Source: Choricystis sp. odSpoLacu1
Lineage: Eukaryota; Chlorophyta; Trebouxiophyceae
DNA length: 64,000 bases
Assembly (NCBI GenBank): GCA_958009055.1
Contig: OY253656.1
Coordinates: 744,001-808,000, forward strand
Direction of reading: 5' to 3'
Each line of letters begins with the position of its first letter. The first letter of the stretch is position 1. Made by a program: the position numbers and the translations under genes. The notes under the pieces were generated by a model, which made no database searches, was not told where the DNA came from, and worked only from the letters and a program-made list of their open reading frames with translations. Positions 18,862-28,637 of this stretch are shown piece by piece.

Positions 18862-20580
18862 ATGCGGGCCACACTCCCGCCTCCGCCACCCCCCCCGGCA
18901 GCGTTGCGCACACACGCCGCCCGCACCCCCCCCCCCCCGCGCCCTGCCCTTTGACCTGGACGCTGTCACCGCCGCCCTGTCGGTGACGAGTGAGGGCTTT
19001 GGCGCATTTCTCGGAGGCGGCGCCGCCCCCGACGCCTCCGACCTGTCCGCCGCGGCTGCCGCGGCTGCCGCGCTCGACGCCGGCGCGGCCGCGTCGGCCG
19101 CGCTCCCCGCTGCCGCCGACTCCTCCCTCGGCGCCATCCTGCGCTCCATCGCAGCCGACGCGGCAGGGCTGTTGCGCTGGCCACCCGAGTTTGGGGCGAT
19201 GGCGAGGGTGGGAGGCGCTGCCTACCTTCTCCTCGCCCCGCCGTCCCCCGCGCGCGGTGTCCTCGACTTTTACGTCTCCGCCCCCCTGGCCGACGCCCTC
19301 GGCGTCCCGGGGCGAGGCGCCTCCTCAGCAGCCGCCTTCAACGTGGCTGATTTAGTGCTGCGGGACCGCATGGGAGGCGGCAACTATGGGCAAGTATACG
19401 AGGGCGTCCTCCTCCCGCGCTCCGCCTCGGACGCCGACGACGCGGCCGCGCGCCGCGCCGCCACCGCGCGCGACCTGCCCGCCGACCTCAAACCACGCCG
19501 CGTCGTGCTGAAACGCGTCAACGCGGATGGCGCGGGCGTGCGGGCGTCCTTCCTGAGGGCGGGCACGATCGCGCGCGGCGCGGCCGAGTCGGGGGAAGCA
19601 GAGGCTTTCTTCAACGCGCGCGTCGCGCGCGCAGGGGGGCGCGCGGCGGCGGGGGCGGCCCGATACTTGGGCCAGTTCACGGCCACCGAGTCGGCGCGCG
19701 GGTTTACGAAGGGGACGCGGTGGTTGGTGAGTGTGGGAAAGAGGGTTGGTGTTGTTGAGGGAAGGAGACCTCCTTCCGCGACCGAAAACCAAACCCTCAC
19801 TCCTCGCCTCCTCCTCCCTTCCCTCCACCCTAGGTCTGGGCCTTTGAATCCGACGCCACCCTGGCCGACGCCCTCTCCGGCGGCCTGGGCGCCCCTTTTC
19901 CTGGCGCGTTGGCGGACTACGTGCTGCCGCGCCGGCGCCTGTTTGGCACGGGCGACGTCGACGCGGCCGCCGCGGACGCAGCCATCGTCAAAACCGTGTT
20001 CAAGAGGCTGCTGGCTGCGCTCGCCTCCCTGCACGCGCTCGGCATCGTGCACCGGGACGTCAAGCCAGACAACGTGTTGATCACAGCGTCTGGTGCTGTG
20101 AAATTGATCGACTTTGGCGCAGCTGCCGACATGTGCACCGGCATCAATTTCTCCCCCGAATTCGGCCTGCTGGACCCACGCTACGCACCGCCCGAGGAAC
20201 TCGTGCTGCCACGCTCGTTTCCGCGGGCGCCCCCGCCCGCCGCAGCGGCGGCCGCTGCTCCCTTGGTCTGGGCAGTGGGCGCCCCTCACCTCTTTGACTC
20301 CTACTCTTGCGGCGCTGTCCTCATGCAGATGGCGGTGCCCCAGCTGCGCCCCGCCAACGTGCAGCGCTCCTTTTCGGCCGACCTGGCGGCGGCAGAGGGA
20401 GACCTGGAGGCCTGGCGCCGCGCGCGGGGGGAGCGGTACGACTTTTCCCTCCTGGACGCGGATGGAGGGGCGGGGTGGGACCTGGCCAAACGCCTGCTGG
20501 CCAGGCGCAGTGGCGTGTTGAACAGGGGACGGCTGTCTGTGGGGGCGGCGCTGGGGCACCGGTATTTGCGGGGGGTGTGA
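18862..20580 (+). CDS. STN7/STN8-type thylakoid serine/threonine protein kinase
   Basis: A chloroplast kinase of the Stt7/STN family that phosphorylates LHCII or PSII proteins at the thylakoid. The main exon runs to 19726 and the last exon is 19834-20580 (GT-AG, phase 0). Kinase features are a Gly-rich loop [18 protein letters not shown] Lys, [22 protein letters not shown] and the family-specific segments [14 protein letters not shown] and [19 protein letters not shown]. The [11 protein letters not shown] segment resembles STN8-type sequences, but subtype is not certain. The only plausible ATG (18862, [13 protein letters not shown]) is one base out of frame with the body. The 13-C run at 18926-18938 between them is the likely cause. 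The proline-rich N-terminus fits a transit peptide. Confidence 0.8.
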
Positions 20581-20813
20581 ATGAGGAGTGTGTGTGTGTG
20601 TGTGTGTGTGCTGCTGTGTGCTGTGCCTCTAGTTTTCCCCTGAGTGGAACGGTGCGACTGTGAACAATGTTTTTAGCCATGTGCAATGCGCTTGCTTTGT
20701 ATCTCGGTGGGGGGGAGGGGCGGCAACGGGGGCAGGAAACGGACGCCCCTGCCAAACAACAACTCACCTTTAATAAAACAAAAAAAAATCATTTCTGACA
20801 TCACTTTCACGAC

Positions 20814-20914
20814 GGTGTCGTGGCCGAGTTGGTCTAAGGCGCTAGATTAAGGTACATTCCTACCTGTTAAATCTCTAGTCCGCGAGGGCGCGAGTTCGAA
20901 TCTCGCCGACATCA
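20814..20914 (+). tRNA. tRNA-Leu(AAG) with intron
   Basis: Acceptor strands GGTGTCG and CGACATC pair, with discriminator A at 20914. The D arm is TGGCCGAGTTGGTCTAAGGC. The T arm is GCGAG-TTCGAAT-CTCGC. The anticodon stem CTAGA/TCTAG encloses TT-AAG-G followed by an intron of about 20 nt at the canonical 37/38 position. The long variable arm identifies leucine. Confidence 0.9.
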
Positions 20915-21856
20915 CTGTTTATTTTTTGTGCCCCATTTTGCGCACCCTTGTCGCTCTCCCCCACCCCCACCACCGTTTGCGTCGTGACGCTGATAGTGCA
21001 CACATTGAGAGAGTGTGGCGTTTTCGCGCAAACACGGGGGGGAAACGGCCACTAGTGCACGACGCATTTTGGGTGCGTTTTTTTTCCTCTCCCCTTGGTG
21101 GCCCCCCTTCCCACGGTGGAAAGGGGGGCCTCCCCCCCCTCTGTGACCCTGTGGTGGAGAGATAGATCAAGGAAGGCGTCGATCAGGCCCATCAAAACCG
21201 GCAGAGAGATTCGGGTGGGGCGCGCATCGCCGCCTAGCATCGCCTCCCCCTCCCCCTCGCCCTCCATCGCCGGCCCCCTGGCCCCCTGCCGCCACACCCG
21301 GTCGCCTGCAGGTACCCTTGAGCTTTTCTTGGTGGTCAAAGAAAGGCCCGCCCGCCTTTTCCACCTTTCAAAACTGTCCCGACTCATCGTCATCGGCCCT
21401 CTCCCTCCCTTTACCTCTCTCTCTCTCTCTGGCTCGGCCCGGCCTCATCGCCACCATCGTGTGCTACGTGCCGGCTGAGGGCGTACTGCACGGGCAGGTT
21501 GATGGGGCCGACTGGGCCAACGGCGACAACGACGGCGACGCGGCCGCGCCTGCCCCCTCCCGAATCAGTCGCGTACACACCGACCAGTCGCCTGGTCGAC
21601 CCAGACGTGGGCCACCCCCACCCCCGTGCTGGCTGATTGGGGAGAGGCGGCGGAGAAAGTAGGACGTTGCGTCGCTTTTTTTGATGTCATTCATTTGGGG
21701 GGATCGGGAGGCGGTGAGGGGGGGGGGGGTGCGCGGGTCCGGTTTTTTTCTCTCTCCTCCGTCTGTTTTGTCACTGCGCAGTCACTACCGCGCCTGTTCT
21801 ACAGTGGGCCACACAAAAACAGTGGCTCAACAGAATTCACTCAAAACACACGCTCC
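20915..21856. other. about 0.94 kb with no recognised gene
   Basis: The stretch lies between tRNA-Leu and the NAA50 stop codon. It contains CT-rich tracts near 21415-21433 and a G run near 21719-21730. Several ORFs of 65-115 codons exist on both strands, but none has recognisable domains, a good start context or splice support. An unrecognised ncRNA, small gene or long 3' UTR is possible. Confidence 0.4.
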
Positions 21857-22534
21857 TCACCCTATCTCAACCGCCGCCGTAGTACAACTGCGTCGGGGGG
21901 GGGTCAACCGCCGATAGTACCCCCGCACCACGTCGCCCGCCTCAAAGCCGAGCCGGGTGTAGAAAGCGATGGCTTCGTCGTTGGAGGTCTGGGGGTGGTG
22001 AGAGAGGGCGTGAAAGAAAGGGTGAGTGCGTGGATCTCTCTCTCTCTCTCTCTCTCTCGCACACCTGGACGTGCAGGTAGCACGTGTGAATGTTGGGGTC
22101 GGCTGCCGCGCCGTGCAGCACGTTGGTGAGGAGGTGGGTGCCTGTGTGGGAGAGGGGGAGGAGGATGGTGAAAAAGTGATCACCTTGGCGAGCGCTTTGC
22201 ACCCCTCCCTCCTCCACAACTTCTCACCTATGCCGCGCCCCCGGTACGGCGCCAGCACGCCCACCGTCATGACGTACGCATCGGCTCCACCCTCCTCCTC
22301 GCCTCTCGCCTCCAGCCTCACTGCCACCGCGCCCACCAACTCCCCTCCATCAAACGCGCCGTGCGTGAGATCGCCGGCCGCCATGCACTGGGCGTAGAAG
22401 ATGTCACGATAGGCCACCGGGAACAGGGCGGCGTTGAGCGACTTGAGGGAGGGCAGGGTGGAGGCGCAGATTGGGCGAAACGTGATGCGGGGCGGGGTGG
22501 GGGGTGGGGTTGGGAGCGGAGGTGGGGAGGTCAT
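21857..22534 (-). CDS. NAA50: N-alpha-acetyltransferase 50 (GNAT family, catalytic subunit type)
   Basis: Three exons (22228-22534, 22065-22141, 21857-21988) encode 171 aa. The start MTSPPPLPTPPP precedes a GNAT fold: ITFRPICASTLPSLKSLNAA, LFPVAYRDIFY (substrate-loop motif FPVxY typical of NAA50), GAVAVRLE and acetyl-CoA loop YRGRGIG. The next exons give THLLTNVLHGAA, IHTCYLHVQ and SNDEAIAFYTRLGFE. NAA50 acetylates N-terminal Met of nascent chains, usually with NatA at the ribosome. The family's normal size is about 165-170 aa. It is 137 bp from the divergent D27-like gene. Confidence 0.9.
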   Translation of the reverse strand: MTSPPPLPTPPPTPPRITFRPICASTLPSLKSLNAALFPVAYRDIFYAQCMAAGDLTHGAFDGGELVGAVAVRLEARGEEEGGADAYVMTVGVLAPYRGRGIGEKLWRREGCKALAKVITFSPSSSPSPTQAPTSSPTCCTARQPTPTFTRATCTSRCARERERERDPRTHPFFHALSHHPQTSNDEAIAFYTRLGFEAGDVVRGYYRRLTPPRRSCTTAAVEIG

Positions 22535-22671
22535 TGTGTGTGTGTGCGTGTGTGTGTGCGGCCACACACAGCAGGACACACCAGCCGGCCGCAATTGGGC
22601 GCGAAACAAGGAACAACGACGCTGCGTGTTGCCACACACAGAGTCCTCCGTTTTTCGACGCTGAGCCCACA
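22535..22671. promoter_or_regulatory. bidirectional promoter region (NAA50 / D27-like)
   Basis: 137 bases between divergent start codons. A GTGTGT/GCGTGT alternating tract lies next to the NAA50 start. No TATA box is apparent. Both genes must be transcribed from here. Confidence 0.45.
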
Positions 22672-23502
22672 ATGCGACCGCCCGCGTCCGTCCCTGCCGG
22701 CGGCAGGCCAGTGCGTGTCACCACACGCCCTTCGAGGATCGCTCGTGCACACGCCGCACCTCGCCCCGAGACACAACCCTCCCCCCGCCCCGTCGTCGGC
22801 CACGACCCGCTCTCGGTCGCCTTCATCGCCCTCTGCCGCACCGCCTACGGCCGCCTTGCGGGGTGGCAGTCACCAGCGTCATGGACAGACCCCGAAGAAA
22901 CATTCCAGGGCATGACCGACGTCTCCCGCGCCCTGCTGCGGTCCGCGCGGGGCGACGCCGCGTCCGCGCGCGCCGCCGTCATCGCCGGCCTGCCCCGCGT
23001 CCCGCCCTGGTTCAGGCGCGTGGTCCCCTGGTCGAGGTGGGGGGCCGCCCTCAATGCTCGCGTCACTCCGGGCGCGTTTGGGTGGTTGGTGGGGGAGGCG
23101 CGCGTGATCGAGATCGAGGTCGATGGCTCCCCCCTGCGCTCGGGCGTCGAAATCGAACGCTGCCGCTACCTGGAGGCCGCGGGATGCGCCGCCATGTGTG
23201 TCAACATGTGCAAGCAACCCGTCGAAACCTTCTTCACGCGGGAGCTGGGCATGCCGCTGCGCATGGAGCCGGATTTCGAGACGGGCAGGTGTGTGATGTC
23301 GTTTGGGCTGGCGCCGCTGGAGGAAGGTGTTGATCCTGCGCTCCAGACGCCATGTCTGGGGGGGTGTGGCACACTGAGCAATGGAGTGGGTGGCCTCGTG
23401 GAGGGGTCGAGGGTGGCTGCCGCCGGCAGCGAGTGGGCCGCGACGCCGGTGGCGGGGCCGCCGTGCGCGCTGCTGCAGGCGGAAGGGGAAATGAACATTT
23501 GA
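22672..23502 (+). CDS. DWARF27-like beta-carotene isomerase (DUF4033)
   Basis: A single exon, 276 aa. The N-terminal 45 residues are rich in Arg/Pro/Ala, consistent with a chloroplast transit peptide. The conserved C-terminal block has the D27 signature: RCRYLEAAGCAAMCVNMCKQ, PVETFFTRELGMPLRMEPD and CVMSFGLAP. D27 proteins are iron-dependent plastid carotenoid isomerases. In land plants the founding member makes 9-cis-beta-carotene for strigolactone synthesis, while algal paralogues have other or unknown carotenoid substrates. The Cys cluster in AAMCVNMC is intact. Which D27 subfamily this belongs to cannot be judged here. Confidence 0.85.
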   Translation: MRPPASVPAGGRPVRVTTRPSRIARAHAAPRPETQPSPRPVVGHDPLSVAFIALCRTAYGRLAGWQSPASWTDPEETFQGMTDVSRALLRSARGDAASARAAVIAGLPRVPPWFRRVVPWSRWGAALNARVTPGAFGWLVGEARVIEIEVDGSPLRSGVEIERCRYLEAAGCAAMCVNMCKQPVETFFTRELGMPLRMEPDFETGRCVMSFGLAPLEEGVDPALQTPCLGGCGTLSNGVGGLVEGSRVAAAGSEWAATPVAGPPCALLQAEGEMNI

Positions 23503-23672
23503 TGGGAGGTTAGGGTGGACGAGAGCTTTGTTGGAAGAAAAGAATTGGTTTGTTGGCGGGGAAAGCCTGCGCGGTCGTGTGATGTGGAGGTGAACAACGC
23601 AGTGCTCGAGCTGGGACACAACAAAACAACACCCCCCGAAACCCTCACTCCCCCCCTTATCGTCGTCCACGC

Positions 23673-24177
23673 TCAACCCCAGCCTCTCCCCCCCCCCTCC
23701 CCTCGCACCGCGGCCCACACCGCGTCCTCCCCCCCCCCTCCCCTGCACCACCTCTGCCGCGCGCGCGCGCGCGCCAGCGCGTCCAGCCCCGCGTCCGCTC
23801 TCGCCCCTGCCGCCCCCAGCTCTGTGGTGGCTGTGTCGGTGACTCCATCCAGCGTGGTTGCAGCCTCGGCTACTGCGTCAGCAGCGGCGCGCAGTTCACG
23901 CAGCATGACGGCTTCTTCTGCGGCACGGCGCGCGGCGGCCGACGCGCGCAGGGTGTCGACTTGTTGTTTCAGTTCCAGGGTGCGGCGGTGCAGGAGGTCG
24001 AGTTCCTTCAGTGTGTGTGGGGGGGAGGGACAACGTGAGTGGGTCGGAGGCGGGGACGGTGACCTCCCACGGTTTTTTCGTCGGCCCCGTTTGATGTCTC
24101 TCCTCCCACACACACACACTCACCGCGTCGCCGTGGTGCTTGTACTGGTGCCACAGCTCGCGTATGCCTCGCCACAT
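23673..24177 (-). CDS. small coiled-coil protein of unknown function
   Basis: Exon 1 (24124-24177) encodes [18 protein letters not shown] and exon 2 (24005-23673) continues [15 protein letters not shown], total 128 aa, phase 0 across a GT-AG intron. Residues about 19-95 form a heptad-like Leu/Ala coiled coil with alternating Glu/Arg. The tail is Arg/Gly rich. Family was not recognised. It is convergent with the D27-like gene and head to head with the release-factor gene. Confidence 0.5.
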
Positions 24178-24361
24178 CTGTAGCGTAGAGAGAGGGAGGC
24201 AGCGAGTGGCTAGGCGCAAACACGCTTTGCATTCGCGGTTGTGTCGAGTTTCCTCACTCTCGTCTCTTTTTTTGCCTGGAGAGCGCGGTCGCGCCCATTC
24301 ATCAGGCCGAGACGGAGGCCGTGTGTGTGCACGTCTCCTCTGCCTCTCACACTCCACATCA

Positions 24362-25705
24362 ATGCGCACCATGTTGCGCGCCGCCGCGCGCTGCGCTCGC
24401 TGCGCCTCCCCGCGCGCCGGGCCGCCGCCGCTGCCCCTGCTGGCGGGCGGCCTGCGCCGCCACATGGTGACCACACCACCCCACACACGACACGTGCTGC
24501 ACCCGCTCTGGCCACGCCACCGGGCCGCGCGCCTGGCGTCCACTTCCGCAGACACCGCGCCGCCACCGTGCGACGCGGCGGCCTGGTCCCCCGCCTCCCT
24601 GGCCACCGCCGTGGAGGACGCGCGGGCAGAGGTAGAGGCCGCCCTGCAGGTGGCCAACGTGCCGGCTTTGCAGCGGAAGCTGGCTGATTTGGAGGCTGTG
24701 GCCGCCGCGCCGACCCTCTGGGACGATCCGTTCTCCGCCGCCTCCACCCTGCGCGACGTCGACGCGGTGCGGCGTGACATGGCAGACGTCAACCAGCTAG
24801 CCAGTCTGTTGGACGATGCAGCCGCCGCTGCAGAACTGGCGGCCGACGCGGGCGCCGACGACGACGACGCATCGTTCGTTTCTGAAGGCGCCGCCTCCAT
24901 GATCGCCCTGCGCACCGCCCTCGACGCCTGGCGCCTGACCCGCCTTTTAGGAGGCGAGTTCGACAGCGGCGACGCCGTCCTCACCATCCAGTCGGGGGCG
25001 GGCGGCACCGAAGCCCAAGACTGGGCCGCCATGCTTGAACGCATGTACACTCGGTGGGCCGACGCCAAAGGCTTTGCCACCCGCACCCTGGACCGGTCAC
25101 CTGGCGAGGAAGCCGGCATCAAGTCTGTCGAACTCGAGGTCATGGGGCGGCACGCGTACGGCTTGTTGCGTGCCGAGCGCGGCACCCACCGCCTCGTCCG
25201 CCTCTCCCCCTTCAACGCCAAAGCCGCTCGCCAGACGTCCTTCGCCTCCGTGGAGGTCATGCCCGTGCTGGCTGACGATGATGGCGCCGACTTTGTGGTG
25301 CCTGAAGATGAGATCGAGATCACGACGATGCGCGCGGGGGGCGCGGGCGGCCAAAACGTGAACAAAGTCGAAACCGCCGTCCGCGTGCGCCACCTCCCCA
25401 CCGGCTTCGTGGTGCGCTGCCAAGCCGAACGCAGCCAAGTCCAGAACAAGGCGCGCGCGCTGGCCCTGTTGCGAGCCAAGCTGCTGGTCGCGGCGCGCGA
25501 ACAAGCGGCCGCGCGCGCGGCCCAGATTCGGGGGGACGCGCTGCGCGCAGAGTGGGGGACACAGATTCGGTCGTACGTGCTGCATCCCTACAAAATGGTG
25601 AAAGACGCGCGCACGGATGAAAGCACGACGGATGCCGGGGGGGTGTTGGATGGTGACCTTGACGCTTTTCACGCCGCGTTTTTGAGGTGGAAGGCGCAGC
25701 AGTGA
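24362..25705 (+). CDS. prfB: organellar peptide chain release factor 2
   Basis: A single exon, 447 aa. About 80 N-terminal residues ([15 protein letters not shown]...) form an organellar presequence, and a second ATG lies at 24371. The mature part matches bacterial-type RF2. The codon-recognition tripeptide SPF lies in [19 protein letters not shown] (stop codons UGA and UAA). The peptidyl-tRNA hydrolysis loop GGQ lies in [34 protein letters not shown] follows. In green plants the plastid RF2 (HCF109/PrfB1) is nuclear encoded and needed for UGA-terminated plastid genes, and a mitochondrial role is the alternative. No programmed frameshift site was seen, unlike eubacterial prfB. A TGTAA lies 28 nt after the stop. 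Confidence 0.92.
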   Translation: MRTMLRAAARCARCASPRAGPPPLPLLAGGLRRHMVTTPPHTRHVLHPLWPRHRAARLASTSADTAPPPCDAAAWSPASLATAVEDARAEVEAALQVANVPALQRKLADLEAVAAAPTLWDDPFSAASTLRDVDAVRRDMADVNQLASLLDDAAAAAELAADAGADDDDASFVSEGAASMIALRTALDAWRLTRLLGGEFDSGDAVLTIQSGAGGTEAQDWAAMLERMYTRWADAKGFATRTLDRSPGEEAGIKSVELEVMGRHAYGLLRAERGTHRLVRLSPFNAKAARQTSFASVEVMPVLADDDGADFVVPEDEIEITTMRAGGAGGQNVNKVETAVRVRHLPTGFVVRCQAERSQVQNKARALALLRAKLLVAAREQAAARAAQIRGDALRAEWGTQIRSYVLHPYKMVKDARTDESTTDAGGVLDGDLDAFHAAFLRWKAQQ

Positions 25706-25732
25706 GATGATGTTTGGAGTGTGCTAGCATTG

Positions 25733-25737
25733 TGTAA
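25733..25737 (+). terminator. possible TGTAA poly(A) signal of prfB
   Basis: TGTAA, the usual polyadenylation signal in chlorophyte algae, occurs 28 nt after the RF2 stop codon. Confidence 0.4.
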
Positions 25738-25853
25738 AAAACGTGTGGTGCTTTGCAGCGATAGCGGGAAACAAAAAACATGGGCTTGGACGGCGGTCGA
25801 CACGCGCCCAAAAAGCCAACTAAAACAAAGAACGCCGTCCTTCTCTAAACCAT

Positions 25854-26385
25854 CTAATCGGCTTTGCGGGCCGCCTGGCGCGCCAGCTTGAGCTGCACCG
25901 TCTTGACGCGCACCATCAGCCGCCACGCGGTGTGCAGCTGCAGGATCTGGGGAGTGGGGAGGGGTGGTTAAAGAGAGAAGGTTAAAACAAAACGCAGCCT
26001 CTGCGCTCTCTCTCTATCTCTTCCCATTTCATCACAGACTCACCAACTGCACACACATGATGCCCAGCAGCGGCGCCGCCACGGCAGCCGCGTAGAAGGC
26101 GCCCCCTGGATCAAAATAGTCGCGCGACGCAAACACGCGCCACCTGTCCCCCAGCGCCGCGTTGATGGCGCCCCCGCCCCTCACAATGGCAAAGCCGGCA
26201 CCCAGCACGGCCAGTTGCAGAGGCTGGCTGTCGCGGGCGGCCAGGACCAGGGCAAGGGTGGAGGTGTGCAGGGTGGCGAGCGCAAAAAGCCAAGCGTCAT
26301 TGCGGGCAATCGTGGCGACGGTGGTGGATGTGGCGGCTGCCGAATGAGCCAGGGAGAGAGCGCGGTCGCGCCACGGGGTGCCCAT
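25854..26385 (-). CDS. TMEM18-family nuclear-envelope membrane protein
   Basis: Exon 1 (26044-26385, 114 codons) and exon 2 (25854-25946) give 144 aa, the usual TMEM18 length. Three hydrophobic segments are visible (LFALATLHTSTLALVLAA; LQLAVLGAGFAIV; FYAAAVAAPLLGIMCVQLV). The family signature RVFASRDYFDPGGAFYAAAV precedes the last segment. The C-terminus (LVRVKTVQLKLARQAARKAD-like) is a basic helix, as in animal TMEM18, where it contacts chromatin. It is head to head with the ER DnaJ gene, 143 bp apart. Confidence 0.85.
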
Positions 26386-26528
26386 TGCGGGGCGAAGCAA
26401 ATAACGAGCGGGAGGTTGTGTTTTTTTCGATCGCGTCCCACTTTTCATTGCTTTTCTGCGACTGAACTCGCGCACAAAGCTGCGCACGCGGCCACACACA
26501 CACACACACACACACATCACGCCTCCCC
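26386..26528. promoter_or_regulatory. bidirectional promoter region (TMEM18 / ER DnaJ)
   Basis: 143 bases between two divergent ATGs, ending in a (CA)n run just before the DnaJ start. AT-rich relative to the exons. No defined motif can be named. Confidence 0.45.
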
Positions 26529-28417
26529 ATGCGGCTCTCCGCGGCCGTCGCCCTGCTGCTGGCGGCCGCGGCGCTGACCGCGCGCGTTGACGCGGTGAGG
26601 GACACCAAGTTTTACGACGTGCTGGGGGTGGCGCCCGACGCGGACACGGCGACGATCAAGAAGGCGTACCGGCGGCAGGCTCTGTGAGTTGTTTGGGTTT
26701 GGGGAGGAGGGAGGGAGGGAGGGAGGCGGGGGCAAAAACACCAATCGCAAATGATCCGGGGCCTTCCCGCCAGCGCCCGCTGGGCCGCTGGCCGGTGGCG
26801 TCGCCGACCGCGCACTGGTGTCACTGTGGCTTTGCACTGGCTGACGAGAGGGGCGGACGCGTCCGTGGGCTGAATGCGGCACCGCAGCTGCCGACACGCA
26901 CAGCGCGGCAAACGGAGGGAAACGCAGACCACGACGCGCGCGCTCACACCTTCCCTCCCTCCCACTCCCCACACCACAGCAAGTGGCACCCCGACCGCAA
27001 TCCCGACAGCAAGGAGAAAGCCGAGAAAAAGTTCAAAGAGGTAAGTTGGTTTGAGAGGGGTGTGGTGGTGGGAGCGAGCAAAAAGTGAAAAAAAAAACGG
27101 AACCTTCACATGTCGCTCCATCCCACCATCCCCCCAGATTGCGTCCGCCTACGAGACTCTGTCCGATGACGACAAGCGCGCCGCGTACGACAGGGTGAGT
27201 GTGTGGCTTGTTTTGATCGAGCGTGTGGTTGGTTTTGTGTGTGGACACCCCTCTCACTTTTTCACCCCCCACACCCCCAACCCCAGTTTGGCGAGGACGC
27301 CCTCAAAGCCGGCCCCGGCGGCCCGGGAGGCGGCTTCCCGGGCGGCCACCCGGGGGGGGACCCCTTTGAAATGTTCAATATGTTTTTTGGGCGCCAAGAC
27401 GGGGGAGGAGGCGGCCAAAACATCCGCTTCACCATGGGCGGCGGCGGCGGCGGCTTCCCCGGCGGCTTCCCCGGCGGCATGGGAGGCGGCTTTCCTGGCG
27501 GCGGTGGCGGCTTTCAAGGTGGTGGTGGAGGTGGTGGCGGCGGGGGTGGTCTCTACGACACGTCTCCCGACGTCGCATCCTTCTCCTCCGCCGACCTCCC
27601 CCCCACCGACGGCAAGGTCGCCCTGGTCGAGTTCTACGCTCCCTGGTGCGGCCACTGTCGCTCCCTGGCCCCGAAGTGGGCCAAAGTGGCGACCGCGTTG
27701 AAGGGCGTGGCCCGCGTGGGGGCCGTGAATTGCGACGCGGACCGCGCGCTGTGCGCCCACCACTCTGTTCAATCCTACCCCACCATCAAAGCGTTTGTGG
27801 GCACCCGCGTCGTGGACTACACCGGCGACCGCAGTGCCACCGGCCTGCGCGACTGGGCGGTGGGGCTGCTGCCGGGCGTGGTGACGCCCGTGCCCCAAAC
27901 GGCAGCCCTCCCGACGCTGCTCGTGCACGCAGGCGGGCCACCCCCCAAAGGCAACCCCGCCCCCACCCTCCAAGCCGCCTGGGGGGCGGCCGTTCTGTTG
28001 GTCACGGACAAGGCGACGCCGCCCCCGTTGTGGCGCGCGCTGGCGGGCCAGTTTGGGGGGAGGATCGCGTTTGGCGTGACCACGGGAGGCGGTGGCGACC
28101 TGGTTAAAAAATTCGGCCTCAAATCAGTGCCTGCCGTCCTTGCCTTTTGCAATGGCGACCCCTCCAAGCCCGCCGAAATATACGCTGGTAAGCTCAATTC
28201 GGCGTCCCTGGAGTCGTGGTTGTTCAAGTTTGCGGGCGGGCGCAAGTGTGCTGCCGCGCTGACGCTGGATGCGTCGACCGACCTCACCAAGCTGCGCGTG
28301 TCTCAGCTGAAAGCCGCCCTGGCGGCGCGGGGGGGGAGGTGCCCCGACTGCGTGGAGAAGGGGGACTATGTGAAGGCGTTGCGGGCGTTGGTGACGGGTG
28401 GGAAGGCGGAGCTGTGA
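26529..28417 (+). CDS. ER-lumenal DnaJ-thioredoxin fusion protein (ERdj5-like)
   Basis: Four exons (26529-26683, 26980-27040, 27138-27194, 27287-28417) encode 467 aa. A signal peptide (MRLSAAVALLLAAAALTARVDA) precedes a J domain (FYDVLGVAPDADTATIKKAY, HPD in KWHPDRN). A long Gly/Phe-rich region (about 95-195) follows. Next come a thioredoxin domain with active site APWCGHC, a second thioredoxin-like region without CxxC, and a C-terminal SAP/MANF-like helix pair containing CPDC. The last four residues, KAEL, resemble an ER-retrieval signal. The likely role is recruiting BiP to misfolded ER clients and reducing disulfides. The domain order differs from animal ERdj5, which has several active CxxC domains. 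Confidence 0.85.
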
Positions 28418-28637
28418 TGATGAGGGAGGAGAGAGGGTGTGTGGGGTCAAAGTAGAGGGTTTAGATTTTTTAATGAAAAAACATTCGCTTCCCCCCCAGC
28501 TTTTTCATCAAGTGACTCCTTCTCTTCTTCGCCTTCTCAACAGTGGTGTTACAAGTGCTGGTGTGGTGTGGTGGTGGCACAAAAAGGCAGGGGTAAGTCG
28601 GGGAAAACAATGTCTCTCTCCAACCTCTCTTCAACTC

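Noticed and set aside
19384..20559. 391-codon minus-strand frame opposite the thylakoid kinase
   Set aside because: Kinase motifs on the plus strand are unambiguous. The antisense frame crosses the plus-strand intron without support.
21052..21393. 113-codon minus-strand frame in the gap after tRNA-Leu
   Set aside because: No domain, no splice partner and no coding bias distinguishable from background. Kept only as part of the unexplained interval.
23896..25479. 527-codon minus-strand frame opposite release factor 2
   Set aside because: Antisense to a well-conserved RF2 with GGQ and SPF motifs. The minus-strand product is low complexity.
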